DNA from: Candidatus Zhuqueibacterota bacterium
GTDB lineage: Bacteria > Zhuqueibacterota > Zhuqueibacteria > Oceanimicrobiales > Oceanimicrobiaceae
Direction of reading: 5' to 3'
DNA: 51,376 nucleotides
NCBI GenBank assembly: GCA_029261995.1
Contig: JAJDAF010000021.1
Span: 1-51,376 of the forward strand
Shown: positions 6,766-16,630 of the stretch, in pieces
Layout of the letters: every line of letters begins with the position of its first letter
Position numbering within the stretch: the stretch's first letter is position 1
Notes under the pieces: model-generated
What the model was told of the DNA's origin: nothing
Seen by the model: only the letters and a program-made list of their open reading frames with translations
Databases searched by the model: none
Position numbers and translations under genes: made by a program

Positions 6766-9206
6766 TTCCCCCTCAGTTGAATTGTTGAAAGTGTTCGGCC
6801 GGAACCGGCGTGCTTGTCTTTCATGAACAGCAATTCGTCGAGTTCACCCTCCATCCAGGTTTTGACAAACTCATCGTAGTGCGCGCTGCCGGGGTTGCCG
6901 GATTGGCCGCCGGGGTAAGTGCCCCATGCTTTCACTTCCGGGCCAAGCGCCACCACCATTCGCCAGGATGGACCATGTTTTCGGCCGGTCGCATTGACGA
7001 TGCCGCGGTCTCCACCAACGTCCAGGTTCTGACGGCCCAGTCCCGGGATGCGGCCGAGGTGGTCAATGTCGGTGCCTTTGAATTTGCCCCACTGCCAGCG
7101 CGGGTTTAGTTGGCCGTTGGCCGGCGGCGAGAATTCTCCCAACTGCTCGGTCAGTTCAGAGACCGTCGCTTTGAAGGTTGCCAGTGCGATATCTCCGGCT
7201 GTTTCCGTGGCAGCGGTATTCTTGTCGTCAAACCAGCCAGACGTGGGCTTCTCTGAAATCAGCAGGGCAGTCCGGTCTTTGTGTGGCCAGCGTAGGTAAC
7301 CGTCGCCAAAGTCGTCCTGCCAGATGGCGGAGTAGAGTTTGCCCCACCACTCATCGAAGACAGTCGGTGCAGTTTTGGCGGCGTCGCTGAAATAGTCCCA
7401 CGCGGCAATATTATCCAACACTCGTAACTCCATGGTATCGAGCCGGCCGCGGTCTACCAGTTTTAGCAGCGCCGGCAGCACCGATTCGGCATGCATGCTT
7501 TTGGTGTCGAGCTGCAGGATGCGCATATCCTTTGGCGTGATGTTATATGAGCTTGCCAGCCACTCGTTGATGCGCGCACCGCGAAAGTAGGGCGCGAAAT
7601 ACCAGTTCAGATAGTAGGGATAGCTCGGATCGGTCGCGTTCTGGTTGGCGGAGCTGACAAAACCGCGCTTCGGGTTTTTGATGTGAGGATTTTGATCGTG
7701 CGGAACCCACGCCTGCCAATCGTAGCGCGGGTCGCTGCCGTCGCCGATGAATTTGCCCTGATTCTGCCATTTTGCCGGCATTCGCCCGTTGTGCCAGATG
7801 GCGATGTTGCTGCTGTCGGCAAAGATGAAATTTTGCGCTGGGCAAGCATAGTGACTGAGCGCAGCAACATAGTCATCGTAGTTTTGTGCCCGGTTTAGTT
7901 GGTAAAACGCCAGTGCCTCGCCGCCGGTATCATGTCCGAGCCAGCGCATGGCATGCAGGGTGGGAGCATGACGTTTGAATGCTTTCTCGCCAGGCAGCAC
8001 GACTATTGGGCCGTGGTGAGTGTAAACCACCGTGTCAAGGATGGTGGCCTGGCCACGTATTTTAATTTCTTCGACGACACGTCGGGTTTGCCGCCACTGA
8101 TTATCGTGCCAGTATTCGGAAAGATACTTGTCTTTGAACTTGATTTCATACCAGTCGAGCACGTCGGCCTCTGAGTTCGTCACTCCCCAGGCGACTTGCT
8201 GGTTGAATCCGACAATCACATTCGGAGACCCCGGCAGAGAGACGCCGTAGGTATTCACACCGGGTGCATGCAGTTGAATCTCGTACCAAATCGATGGCAG
8301 ATTGAGACGCAAGTGCGGGTCATTTGAAAGGATGGGGTAGCCGCTTGCGGTTTTCTCGCCGGAGACTGCCCAGTTGTTGCTGCCGTTGTCGGGATCGGGC
8401 TCGAATGCCGTGCGGCGACTGGCTTGCGCGGGCGAAAAAGATTTCTCCGGTAGCTGCAACTCAACGGGTTTGAAATTCCAACGTGTGCCCGCGGGCACCA
8501 CCGGGTCCATGTTCTTGGGGTAGGAGGGGAAGAGGTCGGCAACCACCTGCGGGCCGAACCTCGCCAGCGTGTTTGACATCTGCAAATCCGAGCTTCTGCC
8601 GGTCAGCATCCAGGCCATGTACTCCAGCAGCAGCGCCGTTTTCAGGGGTGTCCACGCTTCAGGTGAATAATCCATGACCTTGTATTCGACCGGGTAGTCC
8701 TCCGGTTGCAGGGAGTTGATGTGGGCATTGACGCCGTCGGTGTACGCCCGCACCACCGCCCGCATCACCGGGTCTTGTTCCAGCCGTTTCAGCGCGTTTT
8801 GTGCGCCGACGGTCATGCCGATTCGGCGCTGGTGCCGGTCGTAGTCAAGCGTCCGCGGCCCGATGAATTCTGAGAGCCGGCCGGCCGCGGCGTGAGTCTG
8901 AAATTCCATTTGCCAAAGCCGGTCTTGTGCCGTGACATAGCCTTGCAGGAAATACAGGTCATGGTTATTTTCAGCAAAGATATGTGGCACGTGGCGGTCG
9001 TCGTACACCACCGTAGCTTCGGCTTGCAGACCCGGGAGTTTCAGATTCTGTTGCTCCGGCCGGTCCGCAGTTTCGGCATTTTGCAAGAAACCGTGGAATG
9101 GGTCGAGAAACTTGCCTAGCGGCGGGGCGACCCCAAGTTTTGAATTCAGAGCCACGATCAGGGCGAGTGTCCCTGCCAGACTCGCCAACAATTTCAGAAC
9201 GCGCAT
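6762..9206 (-). CDS. Penicillin acylase family protein
   Basis: An 814-residue N-terminal-nucleophile amidohydrolase of the penicillin G acylase / acyl-homoserine-lactone acylase family. These hydrolyse amide bonds of acylated substrates in the periplasm after autocatalytic cleavage into two chains. An N-terminal hydrophobic signal (about residues 3-20) fits export. The A chain has VTAQDRLWQMEF (about 91-102). The B chain should begin at Ser276 in the motif NGSNNWAVSG, followed by NDPHLRL and GVTNSEADV, typical of the family. Length is normal. A strong GGAAGGAG site precedes the ATG. The gene leads a three-gene operon with two small membrane proteins. The real substrate (beta-lactam, quorum signal or other acyl amide) cannot be told from sequence. 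Confidence 0.92.
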   Translation of the reverse strand: MRVLKLLASLAGTLALIVALNSKLGVAPPLGKFLDPFHGFLQNAETADRPEQQNLKLPGLQAEATVVYDDRHVPHIFAENNHDLYFLQGYVTAQDRLWQMEFQTHAAAGRLSEFIGPRTLDYDRHQRRIGMTVGAQNALKRLEQDPVMRAVVRAYTDGVNAHINSLQPEDYPVEYKVMDYSPEAWTPLKTALLLEYMAWMLTGRSSDLQMSNTLARFGPQVVADLFPSYPKNMDPVVPAGTRWNFKPVELQLPEKSFSPAQASRRTAFEPDPDNGSNNWAVSGEKTASGYPILSNDPHLRLNLPSIWYEIQLHAPGVNTYGVSLPGSPNVIVGFNQQVAWGVTNSEADVLDWYEIKFKDKYLSEYWHDNQWRQTRRVVEEIKIRGQATILDTVVYTHHGPIVVLPGEKAFKRHAPTLHAMRWLGHDTGGEALAFYQLNRAQNYDDYVAALSHYACPAQNFIFADSSNIAIWHNGRMPAKWQNQGKFIGDGSDPRYDWQAWVPHDQNPHIKNPKRGFVSSANQNATDPSYPYYLNWYFAPYFRGARINEWLASSYNITPKDMRILQLDTKSMHAESVLPALLKLVDRGRLDTMELRVLDNIAAWDYFSDAAKTAPTVFDEWWGKLYSAIWQDDFGDGYLRWPHKDRTALLISEKPTSGWFDDKNTAATETAGDIALATFKATVSELTEQLGEFSPPANGQLNPRWQWGKFKGTDIDHLGRIPGLGRQNLDVGGDRGIVNATGRKHGPSWRMVVALGPEVKAWGTYPGGQSGNPGSAHYDEFVKTWMEGELDELLFMKDKHAGSGRTLSTIQLRGK

Positions 9207-9573
9207 TCCATCTCCTTCCTGTTCCTGTTACGCCGGCCGATTGCGAGTCGATCTCGTCTTCTCAACTCGAATACTGAAATTTGTAATCCGAAATCGAAAT
9301 TGGTGCGCAAAATTCGGGTTCGCTTTTGCTCAGGCTGTGCAAGAATCTCAAGAGAACACCCTGACCTTGCGCAGAAATCCTGCAGACTGCCCCCAATGAA
9401 CACTCCGGCATGATCTTTGATGAAACCGTGTGCTTCGCGTTGAGCCCACACGTCCTGCTCACCAAATCATTACGATTTCGAAGTTCGAGATGGGTGGAAA
9501 AAGATATCAATCCGGGCTCAAACAGTCAAGTGTGTTTGTGGAAATAAAAAGCTGATCCAGATGTTATAAGTGT
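9207..9573. other. Divergent intergenic region
   Basis: Lies between the divergently transcribed penicillin-acylase operon and dsbD and must hold both promoters. A run near 9267-9303 (gaatactgaaatttgtaat, then ccgaaatcgaaat) resembles the GAATTACGAATT-type low-complexity repeats found elsewhere in the window. Small frames here have no recognisable family. Confidence 0.4.
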
Positions 9574-9601
9574 TTGATATTCTGCACGACAGTCCTATAT
9601 T
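9574..9601 (+). promoter_or_regulatory. Candidate sigma-70-type promoter for dsbD
   Basis: TTGATA (9574-9579) and TATATT (9596-9601) are separated by 16 bases, placing a start of transcription about 25-30 bases before the dsbD ATG at 9636. It is read by eye against the E. coli consensus; promoter rules in this lineage are unknown. Confidence 0.35.
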
Positions 9602-9635
9602 TAACGATGTTAAATTCATCAGAATGTGAGAAGTC

Positions 9636-11438
9636 ATGAAACGAATCGTCCTTGCTCTATTCATCTTAGTCAACGTCTCTGCCGCGCCAGCCCAGTTTGG
9701 GCAGGATACTGATGTTCTCAGCGTCGAAACGTTCTTGTCAGCCGATAAGATTCGGCCGGGAGACACATTCAAGATTGGCATCAAAGCGGTCTTGCACGGC
9801 AACTGGCATATCAATTCGAACAAGCCGTCTGAAGACTTCTTGATTCCGACTGTCGTAACCATCGAGCCCGTTTCGGGATTGACTTTCGGGGAAATGAATT
9901 ACACGGCTGGAGAGCCAATCAAGTTCGATTTTTCGGAGACCGAGCTTTCTGTCTACGAGGGCGAAGCAGTCTTTTGGCTCGAGGCGACAGCCGCCAACCA
10001 ACTGCCGGTCGGTGAGTTGCGCATCACAGGCCAGTTGCACTACCAGGCCTGCAACAACGTTGCCTGCCTGATTCCAACCAACGAGGCATTTGAAGTCACC
10101 GCTGTCGTGACGCCGGTGGGTAGTGAGGTTGTGAGTCTGAATGAATCGCTATTTGGCGACGCCAATGATGCGGATCTCGGCCAGCTACAGGGTGAGCGGT
10201 CCGAAAACAAAATTGACTCGCTGCTCTCGGACAGCGGTCTGTTTTTGGGCTTGTTCTTCATCTTTGTCGGTGGGCTGGCACTCAATCTGACACCGTGTGT
10301 CTATCCAATCATCCCAATCACCATCAGCTTTTTTGTCGGACAGGCCTCTGGCAAGATGAGCAAATCCTTTTTTCTTGCGTTGGTTTACGTGCTCGGTATG
10401 TCAGCGACCTATTCGGCGCTCGGAGTCACGGCCGCACTGACAGGTGGTTTGCTGGGCTCCTCGCTTCAGAATCCTCTCGTGCTGGTGGCGATTGCTGCCA
10501 TTTTTCTCATTTTCGCAGCCTCCATGTTCGGCGCCTTTGAAATCAGGGTTCCGGGCTTTCTCAACCGAATGGCAGGAGGCTCACGGCAGGGCGCAATCGG
10601 TTCGCTGTTTATGGGACTGACGGTGGGTGTCGTCGCCGCCCCTTGCATCGGCCCTTTCGTTCTCAGCCTTCTGACTTACGTCGCGGCCAAGGGCGACCCA
10701 GCAATGGGCTTCCTGCTCTTCTTCGTTTTGTCTCTGGGGCTAGGCCTGCCGTATCTGGTTCTGGGTACGTTTTCCGGTTCTATTCAGAACTTGCCGCGCT
10801 CTGGAGAGTGGATGATTTGGGTGAAGAAAGTTTTCGGCGTGGTGATGGTCGCGATGGCGATCTTCTTTGTAAACACCCTGCTGCCCGGCGTCTTGTACGT
10901 AGCCGCACTGACCTCGACAATGGTTCTTGGAGGACTCTTTGTCGGGTTTCTGGACAAATCGACTGCAAGTTTTATGTCGTTCAGGTTACTCAAGGGTGGT
11001 ATAGGCGTTGCATTGGTGGCGTTTGGTGCGTGGTACGCCATGTCATCCTGGGCTGATGCCAACGCGCCGCATATTGCTTGGCAGAGTTACTCCGACGAAG
11101 CGGTACAGCAAGCTCGTGCAGACGGCCAGCCTGTGCTCATCGATTTTTATGCGGACTGGTGCATCCCGTGCAAGCGCATCGACCAGAAGTTGTTTTCGGC
11201 CCCGATTGTGGTGGAGAACTCCGACCGCTTCGTGGCGCTCAAGGCTGATTTGACCGAGGAGAACTCGGCCGCGGTAACTGAACTGCGCGCGCGCTACAAG
11301 GTGCTGGGTGTGCCGACCATCATTTTGTTGGATGAATCCGGACGAGAGTACCAGCGTTTCACGGACGAGCTTGTGGAGATGAACCCGACCGAGTTTGTCG
11401 AGGTCATGGAGAGGGCGATTCCCGCCAATGGTCATTAG
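9636..11438 (+). CDS. dsbD: Thiol:disulfide interchange protein DsbD
   Basis: A 600-residue inner-membrane electron carrier that moves reducing equivalents from cytosolic thioredoxin to periplasmic thiol proteins and cytochrome c maturation. All three domains are visible. After a signal peptide (MKRIVLALFILVNVSAAPAQ) comes the alpha domain with a redox Cys pair in YQACNNVACLIP. An eight-helix membrane domain follows, with the paired cysteines LTPCVYPI and AAPCIGPFVL. A C-terminal thioredoxin-like gamma domain carries DFYADWCIPCKR. All six redox cysteines are present and the length is normal. The last codons overlap the PAP2 gene start by 11 bases, so the two are likely one operon. The ribosome-binding site before the ATG is weak. 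Confidence 0.95.
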   Translation: MKRIVLALFILVNVSAAPAQFGQDTDVLSVETFLSADKIRPGDTFKIGIKAVLHGNWHINSNKPSEDFLIPTVVTIEPVSGLTFGEMNYTAGEPIKFDFSETELSVYEGEAVFWLEATAANQLPVGELRITGQLHYQACNNVACLIPTNEAFEVTAVVTPVGSEVVSLNESLFGDANDADLGQLQGERSENKIDSLLSDSGLFLGLFFIFVGGLALNLTPCVYPIIPITISFFVGQASGKMSKSFFLALVYVLGMSATYSALGVTAALTGGLLGSSLQNPLVLVAIAAIFLIFAASMFGAFEIRVPGFLNRMAGGSRQGAIGSLFMGLTVGVVAAPCIGPFVLSLLTYVAAKGDPAMGFLLFFVLSLGLGLPYLVLGTFSGSIQNLPRSGEWMIWVKKVFGVVMVAMAIFFVNTLLPGVLYVAALTSTMVLGGLFVGFLDKSTASFMSFRLLKGGIGVALVAFGAWYAMSSWADANAPHIAWQSYSDEAVQQARADGQPVLIDFYADWCIPCKRIDQKLFSAPIVVENSDRFVALKADLTEENSAAVTELRARYKVLGVPTIILLDESGREYQRFTDELVEMNPTEFVEVMERAIPANGH

Positions 11439-12225
11439 GCCGGTCCTTGCAGGCGTTTCTGCTGGATTGCTGATCCTTGCCTTCCTCCTGCCAGCAGGCG
11501 CCTGGTCGCAAACCAGGGAACAGGGTGGCCCGACCGCCATTGAAAGTCCCAACGAGCAATCTCAGGGTTACATCAATCCGTCTCTGAGACATTACCTTGC
11601 CAGTCTCAATCGGGTTTTCCATCATCGCCCGAATCTCATCTATCTTGCCTCCGGAGCTGTTGCCTCGGCGATTGTTGGCCCATTTGATGATGATATTTCG
11701 GACGCACTTGAGCAAGACGATAAGGGCGACTGGACCGGCCGTGTCCCATCCCGGCTCGGCGGCGCCTATGTTCAGATCGGCGGCCCACTACTGACTTTCG
11801 TGGCGGGTCGAATTGCGGGGAATCCCGGGTTGAGCAATACCGGGATTTATCTGACAGAAGCCACGGCCACCACGCTTGTTGTTACACTGTTCATGAAGCA
11901 CGCCATCGGCCGAACCCGTCCCAATGGTGAGAACTCCCGCTCTTTCCCGTCAGGACACACTTCGGGAACCTTTGCCATCGCGTCTGTTCTCGACCGGCGG
12001 TACGGTTTCAAGGCTGGGGTTCCTGCCTACGCCGTCGCCAGCCTGATTGGCCTGTCGCGCGTCCGGTTGAAGAAGCATTTCCCAACCGATGTGCTTGCCG
12101 GGGCTACGTTGGGGATTATTATCGGAAGAAGTTTCGTGCCCTCTGGGGAAGCTGGAGGCAGGATGTCGTTTACGCCGGTTGTGGGCCCGGATTATGGCGA
12201 GGTGAGATTTTTGTTGAGCTGGTAA
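11428..12225 (+). CDS. PAP2 family phosphatase, exported
   Basis: A 265-residue phosphatidic-acid-phosphatase-type-2 / acid phosphatase protein that removes phosphate from lipid or small phosphoesters through a phospho-histidine. The three signature blocks are intact: KHAIGRTRPN (KX6RP), FPSGHTSG (PSGH) and SRVRLKKHFPTDV (SRX5HX3D). The N-terminus, MVIRPVLAGVSAGLLILAFL, is a signal peptide or anchor followed by AGAWSQ. The start at 11428 is preferred over an upstream in-frame codon because the signal sequence begins there; it overlaps the dsbD stop, suggesting coupling. Roles in undecaprenyl-diphosphate recycling or phosphate scavenging are possible. Confidence 0.9.
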   Translation: MVIRPVLAGVSAGLLILAFLLPAGAWSQTREQGGPTAIESPNEQSQGYINPSLRHYLASLNRVFHHRPNLIYLASGAVASAIVGPFDDDISDALEQDDKGDWTGRVPSRLGGAYVQIGGPLLTFVAGRIAGNPGLSNTGIYLTEATATTLVVTLFMKHAIGRTRPNGENSRSFPSGHTSGTFAIASVLDRRYGFKAGVPAYAVASLIGLSRVRLKKHFPTDVLAGATLGIIIGRSFVPSGEAGGRMSFTPVVGPDYGEVRFLLSW

Positions 12226-12284
12226 GTCGCGGAAGGTTATCCTGATGGCGGCAGAATCAGGCCAACTGCAGAAGACTTTGGTGA

Positions 12285-14102
12285 CTACTCATGCTCGTGC
12301 CCAAGCCCAACCTGTACAGCCCTGCCCAACTGTTCCAATGTGTATGGTTTGCGGACGATAGTTTTGGCTCCCAGCGCTTGTGCGTCACGAACCCTCTCAG
12401 TCTCTGAGAATCCGCTTGCCAGGATAGCCTTGGACTCTGGGTCTATCTCCAACACCCGTTTGTAGGTTTCCAGACCGTCAATCCCCGGTGCCATGAGCAT
12501 GTCAAGCATCAAAAGATCGACTGAATGGTCCTGCATATAGGCGATTGCTTCTTCTCCGCTGGAGACAGTTGCAACCTGGTAGCCCAATCTTTTGAGGAGG
12601 CTTGACGCGATTTTGCGCTGTTCTTCAACGTCATCCACCACCAGGATGAGTTCGCCGTCACCCTGAATACTCCGTGCGGCTTTCGTATCTTGTTCTGGTT
12701 GCTCTTTCGTGGCTGGCAGAAACAGTTTGATCGTCGTTCCAACACCGACCTCACTTTTGACATCGATGTGACCGTTGTGGTCCTCGATCGTTCCCCATAC
12801 AACCGCCATGCCGAGACCCGAGCCGCTCTGCCCCATGATCTTCTTAGTATAGAAAGGCTCGAAGATGTGTTCGATATCCTCCTCCGGTATGCCAACTCCG
12901 GTGTCTGCGATGGACAAGACAACATGTTCTCCTTCCGTCATGGGCAGATTCTGCTGTTTGGGTGGTCCAACACTGAAATTACTCAGACATACTGTGATTT
13001 GGCCACCGTCCGGCATGGCCTCGACAGCATTTGCGATAAGATTCATGACGGTCTTCGACAGATGAACCGGAGAGCCTTTGATACACCAGAGCGCATCATC
13101 GAAAACTTTCTCGATTTGTATTTCGGGGTGGTGTTGAATTATTCGGCAACACTCAGGACTTTTCAAGTATTGCTCAACGACCTGTCTCAAATCCACAACC
13201 TCAGAGGTGGCTATTCCTCGTCTTGACATGGTCAGGAGATCTTGGACCACTGCGGCGGCCCTGTGACCGGAATTCATGATAGTTTCAATCGGCTCGCGGA
13301 TAGGACTGTCGTCGGGCAAATCCAGGAGCAGGAGCTCTGGGTAGGTCACAATGCCAGACAGGATGTTGTTCAGGTCGTGTGCGACCGTCGCGGCCAGCCG
13401 GCCTACTGCCTCCATCGCATGGGCCTGGCGCAGCTGCTTTTCAACGTGATCCCGTTTTTGCAGTTCGGACGCAAGCTCCGCATTTGTTCTTCGATAGCGT
13501 TCCTCAGATACTCTCAATTCGGATTGAGTCTTGTACCAACTCATCCGGTAACGTTGGCGAATAAGCTCCGCACTAAAAATGCAGACAGTCAACACTATGA
13601 CGGCTGGGAAAAAGCGGAGTAACAGGACTGAAGTCTCCACCGTTTGCGGAAAACCTGTGAAGAGCAGAGCGACGAATTCCACACAAAGGAAGATACCAAC
13701 GAGAATGGTTCCGACCCTTAGCCCGAACACAATCATGGCGACAAAGACGAACACAAACGCCCAGGGAGCAAACTCGATCAAACCCCGCATGCCCGTGTAA
13801 TAGACCAGCAGGATTCCCAGCAGGAACACCTGAAACCTGAAGATGTAGCGATACAGCAGCGTCTCAATTTTCTTTGGGAAAAAACCTCTAGCGGCGGCCA
13901 GCAAAACGAAATTCGACACAAGCAGCAAGGCGTCGATCAGGACTGCAAGGTAACGGTGGATATACAGATTGTAAATAGAAAAGGCCAACAGGGTTGGAAC
14001 AAAAACGAGCAGGGTGACGAACAGAATTGACCTGAAGGATGCTGCCTCCTCTTCGAATTCAGAGCCAGCGCTACTTACCGCCTCGTCTCGCCATGCTTTC
14101 AT
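12285..14102 (-). CDS. Hybrid sensor histidine kinase / response regulator
   Basis: A 605-residue membrane sensor. Residues about 25-185 form roughly six helices without a periplasmic domain, so the signal is probably sensed in the membrane. A short coiled linker leads to the HisKA dimerisation domain with the phospho-acceptor His in TVAHDLNNIL. The HATPase domain follows, with N box NLIANAVEAMP, G1 DTGVGIPEED, F box IFEPFYTKK and G2 GSGLGMAVV. The C-terminal receiver domain (LILVVDDVEEQ, Asp in LLMLDMLMAP, Lys in TIVRKPYT) starts near residue 490. Without an output domain, phosphate must be passed on or the receiver regulates the kinase. No partner regulator gene lies next to it. It converges on the PAP2 gene with 59 bases between them. 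Confidence 0.93.
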   Translation of the reverse strand: MKAWRDEAVSSAGSEFEEEAASFRSILFVTLLVFVPTLLAFSIYNLYIHRYLAVLIDALLLVSNFVLLAAARGFFPKKIETLLYRYIFRFQVFLLGILLVYYTGMRGLIEFAPWAFVFVFVAMIVFGLRVGTILVGIFLCVEFVALLFTGFPQTVETSVLLLRFFPAVIVLTVCIFSAELIRQRYRMSWYKTQSELRVSEERYRRTNAELASELQKRDHVEKQLRQAHAMEAVGRLAATVAHDLNNILSGIVTYPELLLLDLPDDSPIREPIETIMNSGHRAAAVVQDLLTMSRRGIATSEVVDLRQVVEQYLKSPECCRIIQHHPEIQIEKVFDDALWCIKGSPVHLSKTVMNLIANAVEAMPDGGQITVCLSNFSVGPPKQQNLPMTEGEHVVLSIADTGVGIPEEDIEHIFEPFYTKKIMGQSGSGLGMAVVWGTIEDHNGHIDVKSEVGVGTTIKLFLPATKEQPEQDTKAARSIQGDGELILVVDDVEEQRKIASSLLKRLGYQVATVSSGEEAIAYMQDHSVDLLMLDMLMAPGIDGLETYKRVLEIDPESKAILASGFSETERVRDAQALGAKTIVRKPYTLEQLGRAVQVGLGHEHE

Positions 14103-14575
14103 CGCGAACCCGGCTATCTTTAGTGTAGGTCAATACTCTATACGATGCTAACCCTTCGCTTGAGTCTCCATCAGCCCACTGAGGTTTCATAGAATATGAG
14201 ATTAAAAAGCAAGAATTTCTTGTAGAATGTAGTGCGTCAAGACCACGTTGTCAAGTGATTTTGGAGATTTTTCGATGCGAGCACGCCACTCAGGCGGCAA
14301 ATAATTGAATGCTGGCTCCTGCTTATCTCATCGCTATGAGTTTTCAGGCGTTTGCTCCTGTTTCGACGTCAACACGCAATACCTCTCGACCAGACTGCTA
14401 CTCGCCATTGTGGCGACAGTGCTTGTGTTTCGAGTGGTGTGGGGTGATTGCAACTCACTTGGACACACAAACCAGGGAGTGTGACAGTTCTGACGAAACT
14501 CTTGCGCCACCATCGGCGGACATTCCTACTTCTAGTTCAGCCTGAAGCCAGCCACAGCGAACTGCCCACGGACAA
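14103..14575. other. Intergenic region, nothing recognised
   Basis: About 470 bases between the start of the histidine kinase gene and the end of the TPR protein gene. The kinase promoter should lie here. Small frames on the + strand show no family resemblance, and no repeat, RNA or terminator was identified. Confidence 0.5.
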
Positions 14576-15874
14576 CTACTGCCGCGCCACATCCTTTGAC
14601 AATTTCGAAATCCGTTTGCCGGCTTTTTCGGCCAGCTTGGAGTCGGAGTATTTGTCAATGACAATGCGGTAATAATCGATGGCTTTGTCGAAATCGCGCA
14701 GTTTTTTTTCGTTGAGTTCGGCAGCAGCGAAAAGCGATTGTGCGGCAATGCCGCTTTCGGGGTAATGGCCGTAGACTTTGTGGTAGACGTTGGCGGCGTT
14801 GAAGAAGTCTTTCAGTTTCTTTTCGTAGATGCGGGCGGCCTCCGCCAGAGCATAAGGCGCTTTCATGTCCGTGCCGAAGTCGCGCACGATTTCCGTGTAC
14901 ATGCGGATGGCCTGGTCATACTCCTTGAATTTGTCTTCGTAAAGCCGGGCGGCATCGAACATGGCCGGCACTGCTTCGACGCTCTTGGGGTAGCGCTGCG
15001 CCACCGCAGTGTAGGCGTTGATCGCCTCGAGGTATTTCTTCTTGTACTTTTCGTTGATGATGGCGATCTGCTTCTGAGCGGTTGGCGCCTGTGGATCTTC
15101 GGGGTATTCCAATAGAAATTCCTCGAGCGCCAGCATGGCGCGCTGGTGGTCTTTCAGAGGGTGAGTGAAAAGCTCGGCAATCTTCAGTTTGCTGGCCGTC
15201 ACGTACAGGCTTTTGTCGTGGACGTAGGTGAGCTTCAGGAACGCCGACAGCGCCGCGTATGGTTGTCTGGTGCTGATCAGCAGTTCGCCTCGCCAGAACA
15301 GGATGGCGTCAGTGTGCACGGAGTGCGGGAATGTCGTGAGAAATAGCTGCATGCCGTCCAGAAGCTGCTTGTTGATGCGCTCGAACCGCAGGGCGTTCAT
15401 GTCACGCAGGAAGGCAAACGAGGAGGCTTCGCGGGTCGAATCGAGCGTGGCCGGGTGTAACAGTTTGTCGATGCCGCTGGCAATCGGATAGAATTTTTTT
15501 TCCTGAACCAGAAGCGTCCGTACCCGGTCGCGCGCCACGGTTGTCACCTCGGACTTCGGGTAGAGGTAGATGATTTCCATGTAGGTAAAAAACGCGTCGA
15601 AGCGGTCGCCTGCCTCGTCGTGCAGGTTCGCGATGCGCAAATGGACCTTGTCCACATCTGCCGCATTCTGATAGCGCCTCAGGTAGTGCCGGGCTTCTTC
15701 GATTATCAGGTCGCGGAATTTTGAGTTTTCCAGTCCACCCAGGGCTGCGATGAAGTCGCTGTATTTCTGATTGCTTTTCCTGGGTGGGTTGTCGGTTTGC
15801 TGCGCCCGGCTTGTTGTGCCGAGAACCGTAGCCATCAGCAGCATGGCGCAGGTAATTCTTGCCAGATTCTTCAT
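14576..15874 (-). CDS. Exported tetratricopeptide repeat protein
   Basis: A 432-residue secreted TPR protein. The start at 15874 is set by GGAGAGG eight bases upstream and by the signal peptide MKNLARITCAMLLMATVLGT; an upstream in-frame extension is not supported. The body is made of about ten helix pairs with BamD/YbgF-like patterns, clearest in the C-terminal half (AINAYTAVAQRYPKSVEAVP, AIRMYTEIVRDFGTDMKAP, AANVYHKVYGHYPESGIAA, AIDYYRIVIDKYSDSKLAE). Such proteins act as periplasmic or outer-membrane scaffolds. There is no lipobox Cys after the signal, so it is not BamD itself. It is the last gene of a long minus-strand run starting at the PlsC-like gene. Confidence 0.8.
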   Translation of the reverse strand: MKNLARITCAMLLMATVLGTTSRAQQTDNPPRKSNQKYSDFIAALGGLENSKFRDLIIEEARHYLRRYQNAADVDKVHLRIANLHDEAGDRFDAFFTYMEIIYLYPKSEVTTVARDRVRTLLVQEKKFYPIASGIDKLLHPATLDSTREASSFAFLRDMNALRFERINKQLLDGMQLFLTTFPHSVHTDAILFWRGELLISTRQPYAALSAFLKLTYVHDKSLYVTASKLKIAELFTHPLKDHQRAMLALEEFLLEYPEDPQAPTAQKQIAIINEKYKKKYLEAINAYTAVAQRYPKSVEAVPAMFDAARLYEDKFKEYDQAIRMYTEIVRDFGTDMKAPYALAEAARIYEKKLKDFFNAANVYHKVYGHYPESGIAAQSLFAAAELNEKKLRDFDKAIDYYRIVIDKYSDSKLAEKAGKRISKLSKDVARQ

Positions 15875-15976
15875 TTTTCCTCTCCGTAGTCTGTTTGAAT
15901 GACGTGGCTTCTGCGATCGCCACAAACTCTGGCCAGTTTCGGTGGCCAGAAGGGACCTCCTGCAACCCTCGCGATG

Positions 15977-16630
15977 CTACGTGATTTTCTTGAGCCGCTC
16001 CAGGTCCTCATGCTTGCCCATGACCACCAGCACATCGCCGGTTTTGATGGCATAGTCGCCTTTGGGAACCACGACCTCCTGCGCCAGTGATTGGCGAATA
16101 ATTACGATTTGCGTGCCGCACAAGTTGCGCAAATCCAGCTCTGCCAGGCTTTTGCCAATGAATGTTTGCGGCACCGTCAGGTCGATGATGCTGTATCCGT
16201 CCATCAGAGGAATGTAGTCAAGCACGTTGTGGTTGTCAATGCGCTGTGCAATGGTGAATGCGCTATCCTTTTCCGGAAAGATGATTTCGGTGACTCCGAG
16301 AATGCTGACAATCTTGGCGTGGTCTTCGGTCAGCACTTTGACATAGATTTCTTTGACGCCTATCTCTTTCAGATGCATCACCACCAACAGGCTCGCGTCG
16401 ATAGACTCGCCGAGACTGACGATGACCGCATCAGCTTCGTCAATGCCAACGGACTGCAGCGTAACCCTATCCGTCGCGTCCGCAATGATGCCCTTTGTAA
16501 CATATTGTTTGGCTCGCTCCACGCGGTCTTCATCAGAGTCGATGACGATGACGTCCAGGTTGCGGTCGGACAGGAACTGCGCCATGTAATGGCCGAACGT
16601 GCTGAGACCAATGATCGCGAATGTCTTCAT
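15977..16630 (-). CDS. trkA: Potassium uptake regulatory subunit TrkA/KtrA
   Basis: A 217-residue cytosolic gating subunit of a Trk/Ktr potassium channel-transporter. The RCK_N Rossmann domain begins MKTFAIIGLSTFGHYMAQFL (nucleotide loop GLSTFG, second acidic strand VIVIDSDEDR). The RCK_C domain follows after residue 135 (DLTVPQTFIGKSLAELDL). The single-RCK length is typical of KtrA rather than the double-length E. coli TrkA. It lies 110 bases downstream of the TrkH gene on the same strand, which fits a two-component uptake system binding ATP/ADP or NAD(H). Confidence 0.93.
   Translation of the reverse strand: MKTFAIIGLSTFGHYMAQFLSDRNLDVIVIDSDEDRVERAKQYVTKGIIADATDRVTLQSVGIDEADAVIVSLGESIDASLLVVMHLKEIGVKEIYVKVLTEDHAKIVSILGVTEIIFPEKDSAFTIAQRIDNHNVLDYIPLMDGYSIIDLTVPQTFIGKSLAELDLRNLCGTQIVIIRQSLAQEVVVPKGDYAIKTGDVLVVMGKHEDLERLKKIT

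Noticed and set aside
9262-9510. An 82-codon minus-strand frame in the gap before dsbD
   Set aside because: No ribosome-binding site or family resemblance, and it runs through the low-complexity repeat.
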